Source: Streptomyces poonensis
GTDB taxonomy: Bacteria > Actinomycetota > Actinomycetes > Streptomycetales > Streptomycetaceae
DNA length: 64,000 nt
NCBI RefSeq assembly: GCF_014650915.1
Contig: NZ_BMVW01000023.1
Span: 1 to 64,000 of the forward strand
Direction: 5' to 3'
Below are positions 19,801 through 26,160 of this stretch, piece by piece (the first letter of the stretch is position 1; each line of letters begins with the position of its first letter). The notes under the pieces are model-generated. The model did no database searches and was not told where the DNA came from. It worked only from the letters and a program-made list of their open reading frames with translations. The translations under genes and the position numbers were made by a program.

Positions 19801-20353
19801 CCGCTCCGAGGGTCAGCCTCGCCTCGGCGCAGGACTCCACGGCGGTGAGCCGGATCTGCTCCAGGCGGGCGCTCTCGTCGCTGAGCGGCGGGTGGCCGTC
19901 GAATTCCGCGTACGGGGTGCCGCGCCACAGTCCGAGCGCCTCGGTGAGCCGGGCCAGCGCGGTGTGCGGATCGCTCTGCTCCAGCAGCCGCCGTCCGTCG
20001 GTGACCAGGAGTTCGAAGCGGACGGCGTCGACGTGCTCGGGGTCCAGATCGAGGACGTAGCCGGGCGTCCTGTGCCGCAGCACCGAGTGCTTGCCCGTCC
20101 CTGCCGCGGTGTGCAGGGCCCGGCGTAGATGGGAGACAAGGCTCTGCAGGGTGGCGACGGCGTGGCGGGGCGCTGCGTCGCCCCACAGCTCCTCGATGAG
20201 CAGCTCGGTGGGGACCACGCGGCCGAGGCGGATGAGCAGCAGGGCGAGCAGCGTCCGCCGGCGTGGTGGACCGAGCGGGAGGTCGTGCCCGTCGAGCCGC
20301 GCCGACATGGGTCCCAGGACGCTCAGGAAGGGGCTGGCCGGGACGCTGGTCAT
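16883..20353 (-). CDS. pteR: SARP-type activator with AAA ATPase half (PimR-like)
   Basis: This is a 1,156-residue pathway-specific regulator. Residues about 20-100 form an OmpR-type winged helix and about 105-255 the bacterial transcription activation domain typical of SARPs. A Pro/Ala/Gly-rich linker follows, then an AAA ATPase with Walker A GPPGIGKT near 408 and Walker B LVLLLEDLQ near 523, then a helical TPR-like C-terminus. There is no C-terminal LuxR helix-turn-helix, which matches PimR of the pimaricin cluster. Leu1084 is encoded by TTA (17102-17104), the codon read by the bldA tRNA. It is transcribed divergently from pteF; its expected target is the heptamer repeat array upstream of pteF. 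The N-terminus is short and starts at ATG 20353. Confidence 0.93.
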   Translation of the reverse strand: MTSVPASPFLSVLGPMSARLDGHDLPLGPPRRRTLLALLLIRLGRVVPTELLIEELWGDAAPRHAVATLQSLVSHLRRALHTAAGTGKHSVLRHRTPGYVLDLDPEHVDAVRFELLVTDGRRLLEQSDPHTALARLTEALGLWRGTPYAEFDGHPPLSDESARLEQIRLTAVESCAEARLTLGAAEDVATDLDGEVRRHPTRERLVGHLMTALSRLGRQAEALEVYERTRSHLVEEFGVDTAAELRRVRDAIMRQEPGAGAASEMLPPVPRASAAAPPATPVPPVRDGTGVGVTLVTARGNGEAGAAAGGDGATGNGTRPEVRPDMPPEAWADVVGTPDGTGRWRAPAWPAHGRADGAEAGAHPEPGQGWAAAPSPFTGRGPELDRLTAAAAGAVVGNGHVAGVLGPPGIGKTRLLLELAARLKGMEAREKTAGPEAVWSHCFAGEGVPAYWLWTQILRRLAATRPDAFRAAAQPYGDLLAPLMPERSAARATDEGALPAPSRALFLTHDAVCEVLLELAAQHPLVLLLEDLQWADTASLDLLRMVSTRCQGSPLGIVFTVRTFGADAHATLHRKVADVLRGPRAETLRLCGLSADAVGALVEAHAGPGVAPEVVEVLHRRSEGNPYFVMQLLSLFGDARKLHHPDAVDALLTHIPPGVREALHQQFAELPEPVLRVLRLCAAIGAEVDTDLLHRTAAPGEPVAAGLQSAVRAGLLEEDPHHPGQLHFVHAMAQETLLDQVPTADRQRLHARIADALRSRRRGQVGDEEIASLAHHSWHAKDALPPAQVLPRLLRAAEHAEQSPAYEQAELWLRRAQHLIAFLPPDDPATLRLEQKLHIELGQVLATTRGYGHREAETVLTRGRALGSAAQAPEDPAVLWALFAAHLVTGRYDTARQLSGLLRDIALRTGDPVAVLGAAYGEGTVLHVRGMLPQALAELGRGVAVADRLADEGQAPTPTAFQHDPRVSIRSYDALTHWLAGNRRAADARRRELLGLTEFGHRPSDRALALYVDGLVAAWEGDTRTALASGDEGLRITGEHGLHYWRAMLGIVRGWGLVHAGDHDDGLALMRTSLAGLRQSGTSLRRPVHLGLLGQAQHHSGRTREARATFRSMLAAVEQHQERAYLGPELPATRLLEELLGQGDGDRPGPPASPSP

Positions 20354-20459
20354 GGGCGACCCGCCGGCAGTCGGAGGTGCGGCATGGCAATGCCCCCAAT
20401 TTCGGAGATCGAGTCCTGTCGCAGGAGATAAGCAGCGGTTGGAGCAGCGGTGCGGGACT

Positions 20460-20480
20460 GATTACGATGGCACCGTAATC
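20460..20480. promoter_or_regulatory. Inverted repeat GATTACG-N7-CGTAATC upstream of pteR
   Basis: There is a perfect 7-bp inverted repeat with a 7-base spacer, centred about 117 bases upstream of the pteR start. It overlaps a second, looser symmetry (GGCACCG at 20469 with CGGTGCC at 20488). The element lies in an AT-rich patch where the pteR promoter is expected. It looks like an operator for a dimeric regulator, but which one cannot be told from the sequence. Confidence 0.4.
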
Positions 20481-20918
20481 CTGTTCCCGGTGCCGTAAAA
20501 GATGGCCCTTGTGCGTGCCGTGGACGCCGGATCGTCGATACCGCCGAGGCGGGGTGGCGACGGGGCGCCGGTCGAGGAGTTGGGGGCTCGGGGTCGCAGC
20601 CCGTATGCAAGGCAGTGGGACCGGCTGTCCGAAGAGCAGCTCCGGTTGTTCGGGCCCGCTTACCGAACGGCCGGGAACACGGGTGAACTCCCGGTTAAGT
20701 CTCTGTTTCCTGCCGTCGGGGAAGTGCCGTGCAAACCGGGAAGCAGGAGAGAAGTCGCGCCGCGGCCATTCTTCACCGTCCTGTACGCCTGGGCCGCCCG
20801 GGACCGGCCGCACGGCGTGCCTCGAAAGGCCCACGAAGGACCTGCGGCGGCTGCCCGGAGGCCGTTCCCTGCGGGTTTCGGCGCCGGAGGAGCCTCTTAC
20901 GGGCAGGGTGTTTCCAAC

Positions 20919-20947
20919 CGGCAAGAATTCGGCAGGCAGCGGGCAAG
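20919..20947 (+). promoter_or_regulatory. SARP operator: three heptamer repeats with 4-bp spacers upstream of pteF
   Basis: CGGCAAG (20919-20925), CGGCAGG (20930-20936) and GGGCAAG (20941-20947) follow each other with an exact 11-bp period, that is one helical turn. This is the layout and nearly the exact sequence known for the PimR operator in the pimM promoter of S. natalensis. The expected ligand is PteR, and the expected effect is activation of pteF, whose start is about 215 bases downstream. No clear -10 hexamer could be fixed. Confidence 0.75.
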
Positions 20948-21160
20948 GTTTCCCCAGAAGGGCCGGAAAGCGACTACGGGTGGCGGAAAGAGGTCGCCAG
21001 CGACTCGAACAAGATGTTGCAAGGCCTGTGACGCAGGATGTTCCGAGAGTCCGGAGATATTTTGGTCCAGGGCCGATGACGCCCCTGCCGGCGGTCCTGA
21101 CGGCCGGTCACCAGCCTCCGAATCGGTCTTGCGCTCACATTTCCGACAGGGAGCCCCCTC

Positions 21161-21775
21161 TTGCTGAGTCCGGCACTTGCAGCTCCAGGCCTGTGCATGG
21201 CGAGCCTCGATGACACGCTGACCATCCAGCAGGCGAACCATGAGTTCTTCCGGCAATTCAACGGCTCGTCCGAGGACATATGCGGCCGTAATTTCCGCGA
21301 CGTGGTGCACCCGAGCGTGCAGCAGCCATTGGTGCGTCAATTCTCCGAACTGCTGGAAGGCAGGCACCAGCGGTTCGTCACACCCGTCCTCGCCCTGGGA
21401 CACGGTGAGGAGTCCGCCTTCACCGTCCCCCTCACCGCGGTCGCGGTGCGTGGCGGCCCGCCCGACTCGACCGCGATACTGGTCATGATGCCCACGGCCG
21501 GGGACGGCGAGGAGACGCGTGTGGTGGCCAAGCGCGAGAAGATCCTCTCCGCGATGGACGCCCGCATTCTCGAAGGCATCGCCGCCGGCGTCGCCACCGT
21601 CCCCCTGGCGGCGAGCCTCTACCTCAGTCGGCAGGGCGTCGAGTACCACGTCACCTGCCTGCTGCGGAAGTTGAAGGTCCCCAACCGCACCGCTCTGGTC
21701 TCCCGCGCCTACTCCATGGGCGCGCTCAAGGCCGGCGCCTGGCCGCCCGAGGTCGTCGAAGACTTCGTGAAGTGA
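21161..21775 (+). CDS. pteF: PAS-LuxR transcriptional activator (PimM-like)
   Basis: This is a small regulator with an N-terminal PAS sensor (about residues 8-110) and a C-terminal LuxR helix-turn-helix (about 135-195; GVEYHVTCLLRKLKVPNRTA contains the recognition helix). PimM-family proteins switch on polyene genes directly. The start is uncertain. TTG 21161 has CAGGGAG eight bases upstream and keeps the first PAS strand (GLCMASLD); ATG 21197 would give 192 residues, the length I recall for PimM, but cuts that strand and has no clear ribosome binding site. It is preceded by the PteR-type operator, so it is probably under PteR control. No TTA codon is present. Confidence 0.9.
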   Translation: MLSPALAAPGLCMASLDDTLTIQQANHEFFRQFNGSSEDICGRNFRDVVHPSVQQPLVRQFSELLEGRHQRFVTPVLALGHGEESAFTVPLTAVAVRGGPPDSTAILVMMPTAGDGEETRVVAKREKILSAMDARILEGIAAGVATVPLAASLYLSRQGVEYHVTCLLRKLKVPNRTALVSRAYSMGALKAGAWPPEVVEDFVK

Positions 21776-21918
21776 ACGGACACGGGGCCCGCGCCGAGCC
21801 CCTCACCCCTGCCCGCCCCGGTCCGCGCGGGCGCCGGGCGGCCCCGGACCGGTCGCTCGGCCGGCCTCGCGATCCCTCTTCCCTTCTTCCAACGCCCCCA
21901 TACGTTCAGGAGCTCAGT

Positions 21919-23562
21919 GTGAACGCCCACCAGACTCTGTCGCGCCGCCGCATGCTCGGCCTCACGGCCTTGGGTGCCGCCGCACTCGCAGGGCACACCA
22001 CGATCGCCGCGGCGCCCCGGGCGGCCGCCGCCACCGCGGCCGGTGTCTCCGACGGCGCGTTCGTTCCTGCCGTCGTGATCGGCACCGGATACGGCGCGGC
22101 CGTCTCCGCCTTGCGCCTCGGCGAGGCAGGGGTCTCCACCGTGATGCTGGAGATGGGACAGCTGTGGAACCAGCCCGGTCCCGACGGCAAGGTGTTCACC
22201 GGGACGCTCGCGCCCGACAAGCGCTCCAGCTGGTTCAAGACCCGCACCGAGGCCCCGCTGGGCTCCTTCCTCTGGCTCGATCTCGCCAACCGGGACATCG
22301 AGCCCTACGCGGGTGTGCTGGACCGGGTCAACTTCGAGCAGATGTCCGTGTACGTGGGACGCGGGGTCGGCGGCGGCTCGCTCGTCAACGGCGGCATGGC
22401 CGTCACGCCCCGGCGCTCGTACTTCGAGGAGGTACTGCCCCAGGTCGACGCCGACGAGATGTACAGCACCTACTTCCCGCGCGCCAACGCCGGCCTGCGG
22501 GTGAAAAACATCGACGAGGGCTGGTTCGAGCAGACCGACTGGTACAGATACGCGCGCGTCGGGCGTGAGCAGGCCGCGAACGCGGGCCTTGGCACCACCT
22601 TCGTGCCCAACGTCTACGACTGGGACTACATGCGCCGTGAGGCCGACGGCACGGTCCCCAAGTCCGCGCTGGCCGCCGAGGTCATCTACGGCAACAACCA
22701 CGGCAAGGTCTCCCTCGACAAGAGCTATCTGGCGGCCGCCCTGGGCACCGGCAACGTCGTCATCGAGACCCTGCACCAGGTCAAGACGATCCGGCAGCGG
22801 AACGACGGCACGTACCTGCTGACCGTCGAGCAGAAGGACGCCGACGGCAAGCTGCTGGCGACCAAGGAGATCTCCTGCCGTCATCTCTTCCTCGGCGCCG
22901 GCAGCCTCGGCTCGACCGAACTGCTGCTGCGCGCCCGGGAGACCGGGACGCTCCCGGACCTCAGCTCCGAGATCGGCGGCGGCTGGGGGCCCAACGGCAA
23001 CATCATGACGGCCCGCGCCAACCACGTGTGGAACACCACGGGCAGCAAGCAGTCCTCGATTCCCGCCCTCGGCATCGACGACTGGGACAACCCGGAGAGC
23101 CCTGTCTTCGCCGAGATCGCCCCCATGCCGGCCGGCCTCGAGACCTGGGTCAGCCTCTACCTGGCCATCACCAAGAACCCGGAGCGGGGCACCTTCGTCT
23201 ACGACGCCGCCAAGGACCGGGCCGACCTGCGCTGGACCCGGGAGCAGAACGCGCCCGCGGTCGCGGCCACGAAGGCGCTGTTCGACCGCATCAACGCGGC
23301 GAACGGCACCATCTACCGCTACGACCTCTTCGGCGCGCAGATCAAGGCCTTCGCCGACGACTTCTGCTACCACCCGCTCGGCGGCTGCGTCCTGGGCAAG
23401 GCCACCGACAACTACGGCCGTGTCGACGGATACAGGAACCTTTATGTGACCGACGGCTCGCTCATAAGCGGCAGCATCGGTGTCAACCCGTTCGTGACCA
23501 TTACGGCGCTGGCGGAGCGGAACGTCGAGCGCATCATCGAGGAGGACATCACGGGCTCCTGA
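21919..23562 (+). CDS. pteG: Secreted cholesterol oxidase (PimE-like)
   Basis: This is a FAD-dependent GMC-type cholesterol oxidase that converts cholesterol to cholest-4-en-3-one. The N-terminus has a twin-arginine signal (SRRRMLGLTAL) followed by an Ala-rich segment, so export by Tat is expected. The FAD loop GTGYGAAVSA is near residue 56, and the catalytic set is visible as Glu in GLETW, His in CYHPLGGC and Asn in GVNPF, as in Streptomyces cholesterol oxidases. GTG 21919 follows CAGGAG by five bases. In the pimaricin cluster the homologue PimE takes part in signalling for polyene production, and the same dual role is possible here. A strong hairpin follows the gene. Confidence 0.93.
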   Translation: MNAHQTLSRRRMLGLTALGAAALAGHTTIAAAPRAAAATAAGVSDGAFVPAVVIGTGYGAAVSALRLGEAGVSTVMLEMGQLWNQPGPDGKVFTGTLAPDKRSSWFKTRTEAPLGSFLWLDLANRDIEPYAGVLDRVNFEQMSVYVGRGVGGGSLVNGGMAVTPRRSYFEEVLPQVDADEMYSTYFPRANAGLRVKNIDEGWFEQTDWYRYARVGREQAANAGLGTTFVPNVYDWDYMRREADGTVPKSALAAEVIYGNNHGKVSLDKSYLAAALGTGNVVIETLHQVKTIRQRNDGTYLLTVEQKDADGKLLATKEISCRHLFLGAGSLGSTELLLRARETGTLPDLSSEIGGGWGPNGNIMTARANHVWNTTGSKQSSIPALGIDDWDNPESPVFAEIAPMPAGLETWVSLYLAITKNPERGTFVYDAAKDRADLRWTREQNAPAVAATKALFDRINAANGTIYRYDLFGAQIKAFADDFCYHPLGGCVLGKATDNYGRVDGYRNLYVTDGSLISGSIGVNPFVTITALAERNVERIIEEDITGS

Positions 23563-23568
23563 CGAGCG

Positions 23569-23597
23569 GCGGGCGGGGCCTCCGCCGCCCCGCCCGC
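23569..23597 (+). terminator. GC-rich hairpin after pteG
   Basis: A perfect 11-bp stem, GCGGGCGGGGC (23569-23579) with GCCCCGCCCGC (23587-23597), and a 7-base loop starts six bases after the pteG stop. It probably ends or weakens the pteG transcript before pteH. Confidence 0.65.
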
Positions 23598-23666
23598 TTC
23601 TCCGCCCGATGACGGCCACCCCGCCACGGTGGGTGGCCGAGCCGGAATCGAAAAGGAAACGACCCC

Positions 23667-24434
23667 ATGGATGCTCCGCTCATCGAGGACAACGGCCTGT
23701 GGATCCGCAGATTCCACCCGCGCCCGGACGCCCCGGTCCGGCTGGTCTGCCTGCCCCACGCGGGCGGCTCCGCCAGTTTCTACTTCCCGGTCTCCCGCTC
23801 CATGCCCGAGGACGTCGAGGTGCTCTGCGTGCAGTACCCGGGCCGCCAGGACCGCCGCGGCGAACCGCTTCTGGACACCGTGGCGGCGCTGGCCGACAAG
23901 GTCTACCAGGCTCTTCTGCCCTGGACCGACCGACCCCTCGCCCTGTTCGGCCACAGCATGGGTGCCTCTCTCGGCTACGAGGTCGCCCGCCGGATGGAAC
24001 AGGAGCAGGGCACCGCGCTCGCCGCCCTCTTCGCCTCCGGCCGCCGTGCCCCGTCCCGGCACCGCACCGAGACGGTCCATCTGCGCGACGACGACGGCCT
24101 CGTCTCCGAGATGCGCGCCCTCAGCGGCACCAACCCCCACCTGCTGGGCGACGAGGAAGTGCTGCGCATGATCCTTCCGGCCATCAGGTCGGACTACCGC
24201 GCGGCCGAGACCTACGCCTGGACCCCCGGGCCGCCCCTGCGCTGCCCCGTGACCGTCCTCGTCGGCGACGACGATCCCAAGGTCACCGTGGCGGAGGCCG
24301 AGGCCTGGTCCGAGCACACCGACGGCCCCTTCGTACTGAAGGTCTACCCCGGCGGCCACTTCTTCCTGGCGCACCATCAGGCGGCGGTCGTTCGCCTCAT
24401 GGCCACGCAGCTGCAGGCGGCCGTCGGGGCGTGA
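23667..24434 (+). CDS. pteH: Type II thioesterase (editing thioesterase of the PKS)
   Basis: This is a 255-residue alpha/beta hydrolase of the type II thioesterase group that removes wrongly loaded acyl groups from PKS carrier domains. Seen: HAGGSASFYFP near residue 26, the nucleophile motif GHSMG near 91-95, a catalytic Asp region (VLVGDDDP) and the His in GGHFFL near the C-terminus. It has its own ribosome binding site (AAAGGAAAC). It is the last recognisable gene of the pentaene cluster; a broken recombinase follows. Confidence 0.93.
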   Translation: MDAPLIEDNGLWIRRFHPRPDAPVRLVCLPHAGGSASFYFPVSRSMPEDVEVLCVQYPGRQDRRGEPLLDTVAALADKVYQALLPWTDRPLALFGHSMGASLGYEVARRMEQEQGTALAALFASGRRAPSRHRTETVHLRDDDGLVSEMRALSGTNPHLLGDEEVLRMILPAIRSDYRAAETYAWTPGPPLRCPVTVLVGDDDPKVTVAEAEAWSEHTDGPFVLKVYPGGHFFLAHHQAAVVRLMATQLQAAVGA

Positions 24435-24469
24435 GAAAGGGCCTGCCCCGCGCGGACCGGTGCACGGAG

Positions 24470-24517
24470 CCCGGCCGGATCAGCGTGCGTGCCCGGCGCG
24501 CAGCGCCGTCGGCCGGG
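24470..24517 (+). terminator. Possible hairpin after pteH
   Basis: CCCGGCCG (24470-24477) can pair with CGGCCGGG (24510-24517) around a GC-rich inner palindrome. It lies about 35 bases after the pteH stop and would close the cluster transcript. It is weaker than the other hairpins in this window. Confidence 0.3.
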
Positions 24518-24803
24518 TCCGCCTCGCTCCGGGGAAGCGAAGAAGTGGCAGTGGGAGGCAGCGCCGAAGGACGGTTTCCACGTGCTGCGGCACACCTACG
24601 CCTCGATCATGCTGGAGGCGGGGGAGTCCGTGGTGACGCTGGCGCGTCGGCCCGGGCACTCCTCTCCGGCTGTCACGCTTGGTTACTATGCTCACTTCAT
24701 GCCGGAGGCCGGCAGCGAGGGCCGCACCGCCCTCGACGGACTGCTGGGGAGAAGGGAAGACGAGCGTGCCGGTCGAAACTCCCCAGATTCTCTTCAAGGG
24801 TGA
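24489..24803 (+). pseudogene. Tyrosine recombinase (phage-type integrase), C-terminal fragment
   Basis: The frame encodes only the catalytic end of an integrase: FHVLRHTYAS (the HxxR box), then ARRPGHSSPAVT and the GYYAHF tyrosine box. The N-terminal DNA-binding and first Arg regions, some 250 residues, are missing, and the first 17 or so residues are not integrase-like. No att repeat or tRNA target was seen next to it. It stands exactly between the last pentaene gene and the first conserved chromosomal gene, so it may be the scar of the event that brought in or trimmed the cluster. Confidence 0.8.
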
Positions 24804-24864
24804 TCGTGGGCGTTTCGCTGGGTCGTGGCACTGCGGAGGCGGCCGTGGAAAGTAAGGTGGAAGC

Positions 24865-25797
24865 GTGACGGGGCCTTCGAAGGCGTTGAGAGAAGTCGCT
24901 GCGACCCGCTATGTCGCACCCTTGCACTCCGGCGGCTCCGTCCCCGGCGTCGTCGAGGCCGACGACCTCGGCACCTACGTCGTGAAGTTCACGGGCTCCG
25001 CGCAGGGCCGCAAGGCGCTGGTCGCCGAGGTGATCGTCGGCGAGCTGGCCCGCGCCCTGGGACTGCGCTTCCCGGAGCTGGTCCTCGTGCGGTTCGACCC
25101 GGCGATCGCCGAGCAGGAGCCCCACCAGGAGGTGCGGGAACTGCACGCGGCCAGCGCGGGGGTGAACCTCGGTATGGACTATCTGCCGGGCGCGCGGGAC
25201 TTCACGCCCGAGGTCGCGAAGACGTTCCGGGTCGATCCGCTGGAGGCGGGGAGGATCGTCTGGCTCGACGCCCTGACCGCGAACGTCGACCGCACCGTCC
25301 ACAGCTCCAACCTGATGGTCTGGCCGACCCTCGGCACGGTACCCCCGCGCCTGTGGCTGATCGACCATGGTGCCGCGCTCGTCTTCCACCACCGCTGGGA
25401 CGGCGCCGACCCCGAGAAGGCGTACGACTTCCGGCACCACGCCCTCGGCCACTACGGACCCGACGTCCGCGCCGCGGACCGGGAACTGGCCCCCCGGGTG
25501 ACCGAGGAGCTGCTGCGCGAGGTCGTGGCGGAGGTCCCCGACGCCTGGCTCGCGGGCGAGGCGGGTTTCGCGACGCCGGACGACGTCAGGCGCGCGTACG
25601 TCGACTACCTCCACGCGCGTGTGCGGGCCTCCGCGTCCTGGCTCCCCACCGACTTCCCCTCCCCGGAGGAACGCGCCGCCGAGGAGGCCGCCCGGACGGC
25701 GCGTACGCAGCAGGGCCGCCCGGACTGGCTCAAACGGGTCCCCGATCTGCACGGCAAGCCGGCGGCGGAACAGGATTGGTCGGTGCACCTCGGATGA
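24865..25797 (+). CDS. HipA-like kinase family protein
   Basis: This 310-residue protein resembles the HipA-like Ser/Thr kinases common in Streptomyces. Seen: TYVVKFTG near residue 32 (nucleotide-binding Lys in the strand), the WLDALTANVDRT catalytic loop near 132-143 with the Asp/Asn arrangement of HipA, and LWLIDHGAAL near 163 holding the metal-binding Asp. It lacks the N-terminal HipA domain of E. coli HipA, and no HipB-like antitoxin is adjacent, so a toxin role is not supported. Its stop overlaps the start of the next gene (ATGA), which points to coupled translation. Confidence 0.7.
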   Translation: MTGPSKALREVAATRYVAPLHSGGSVPGVVEADDLGTYVVKFTGSAQGRKALVAEVIVGELARALGLRFPELVLVRFDPAIAEQEPHQEVRELHAASAGVNLGMDYLPGARDFTPEVAKTFRVDPLEAGRIVWLDALTANVDRTVHSSNLMVWPTLGTVPPRLWLIDHGAALVFHHRWDGADPEKAYDFRHHALGHYGPDVRAADRELAPRVTEELLREVVAEVPDAWLAGEAGFATPDDVRRAYVDYLHARVRASASWLPTDFPSPEERAAEEAARTARTQQGRPDWLKRVPDLHGKPAAEQDWSVHLG

Positions 25798-26081
25798 CGG
25801 ACGCGCACGAGGGCCCGCAGGCGGTCCAGATCGAGTACTGCACCCAGTGCCGCTGGCTGCCGCGGGCCGCCTGGCTGGCGCAGGAACTGCTGACCACCTT
25901 CGAGACCGAGCTGACGGAACTGTCCCTGAAACCCGGCACCGGCGGCGTCTTCGTCGTCCGCGTGAACGACGAGGTGGTGTGGGACCGCCGCGCACAGGGC
26001 TTCCCGGAGCCGACGGCCGTGAAGAGGGCCGTACGCGACCGAGTGGCCCCGGGGAAGTCCCTGGGCCACTCGGACGGGTGA
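25794..26081 (+). CDS. SelT/SelW/SelH (Rdx) family thioredoxin-like protein
   Basis: This is a 95-residue protein. The N-terminal motif YCTQCRW puts the redox pair at Cys16 and Cys19; this is the Cys form of the CxxU motif of selenoprotein W. The C-terminal half (GVFVVRVNDEVVWDR near 59) also fits the Rdx fold. A thiol-redox role is likely, but no substrate is known. Translation is coupled to the HipA-like gene by a 4-base overlap. It ends before an unusual CTTG repeat and the convergent malate synthase gene. Confidence 0.8.
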   Translation: MTDAHEGPQAVQIEYCTQCRWLPRAAWLAQELLTTFETELTELSLKPGTGGVFVVRVNDEVVWDRRAQGFPEPTAVKRAVRDRVAPGKSLGHSDG

Positions 26082-26102
26082 GCGTGCGGGCGATCGGCAG
26101 CC

Positions 26103-26158
26103 CTTGATCCGAGCTTGGTTCGATCTTGCTCCGGACCTTGCTCGGACCTTGATCCGAC
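26103..26158. repeat. Five imperfect tandem copies of an 11-12 bp CTTGnTCCGAn unit
   Basis: CTTGATCCGAG, CTTGGTTCGAT, CTTGCTCCGGAC, CTTGCTCGGAC and CTTGATCCGAC follow each other without gaps between the stop codons of two convergent genes. No hairpin of note forms across the array. Confidence 0.8.
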
Positions 26159-26160
26159 GG

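Larger units (their letters stand above)
20354..21160. other. Long divergent regulatory region between pteR and pteF
   Basis: These 807 bases have no convincing gene. Open frames here are arginine-rich and lack ribosome binding sites. The base composition is less GC-rich than the flanking genes, with AT-rich patches near 20460-20500 and 20910-20930 that suit promoters. Two regulatory elements are listed separately: a GATTACG/CGTAATC inverted repeat near pteR and a three-copy heptamer array on the pteF side. No match to the PimM-type 16-bp box was found. Confidence 0.7.

Noticed and set aside
20354..21160. PimM-type 16-bp operator (CTVGGGAWWTCCCBAG) in the pteR-pteF region
   Set aside because: I looked for GGGA-NN-TCCC symmetry in this region and upstream of pteB and pteG. 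The nearest candidate, CCCCAATTTCGG near 20395, has the wrong order of arms.
24865..25797. HipBA-type toxin-antitoxin system
   Set aside because: The kinase lacks the N-terminal HipA domain and no HipB-like helix-turn-helix gene is adjacent; its partner gene is SelW-like.
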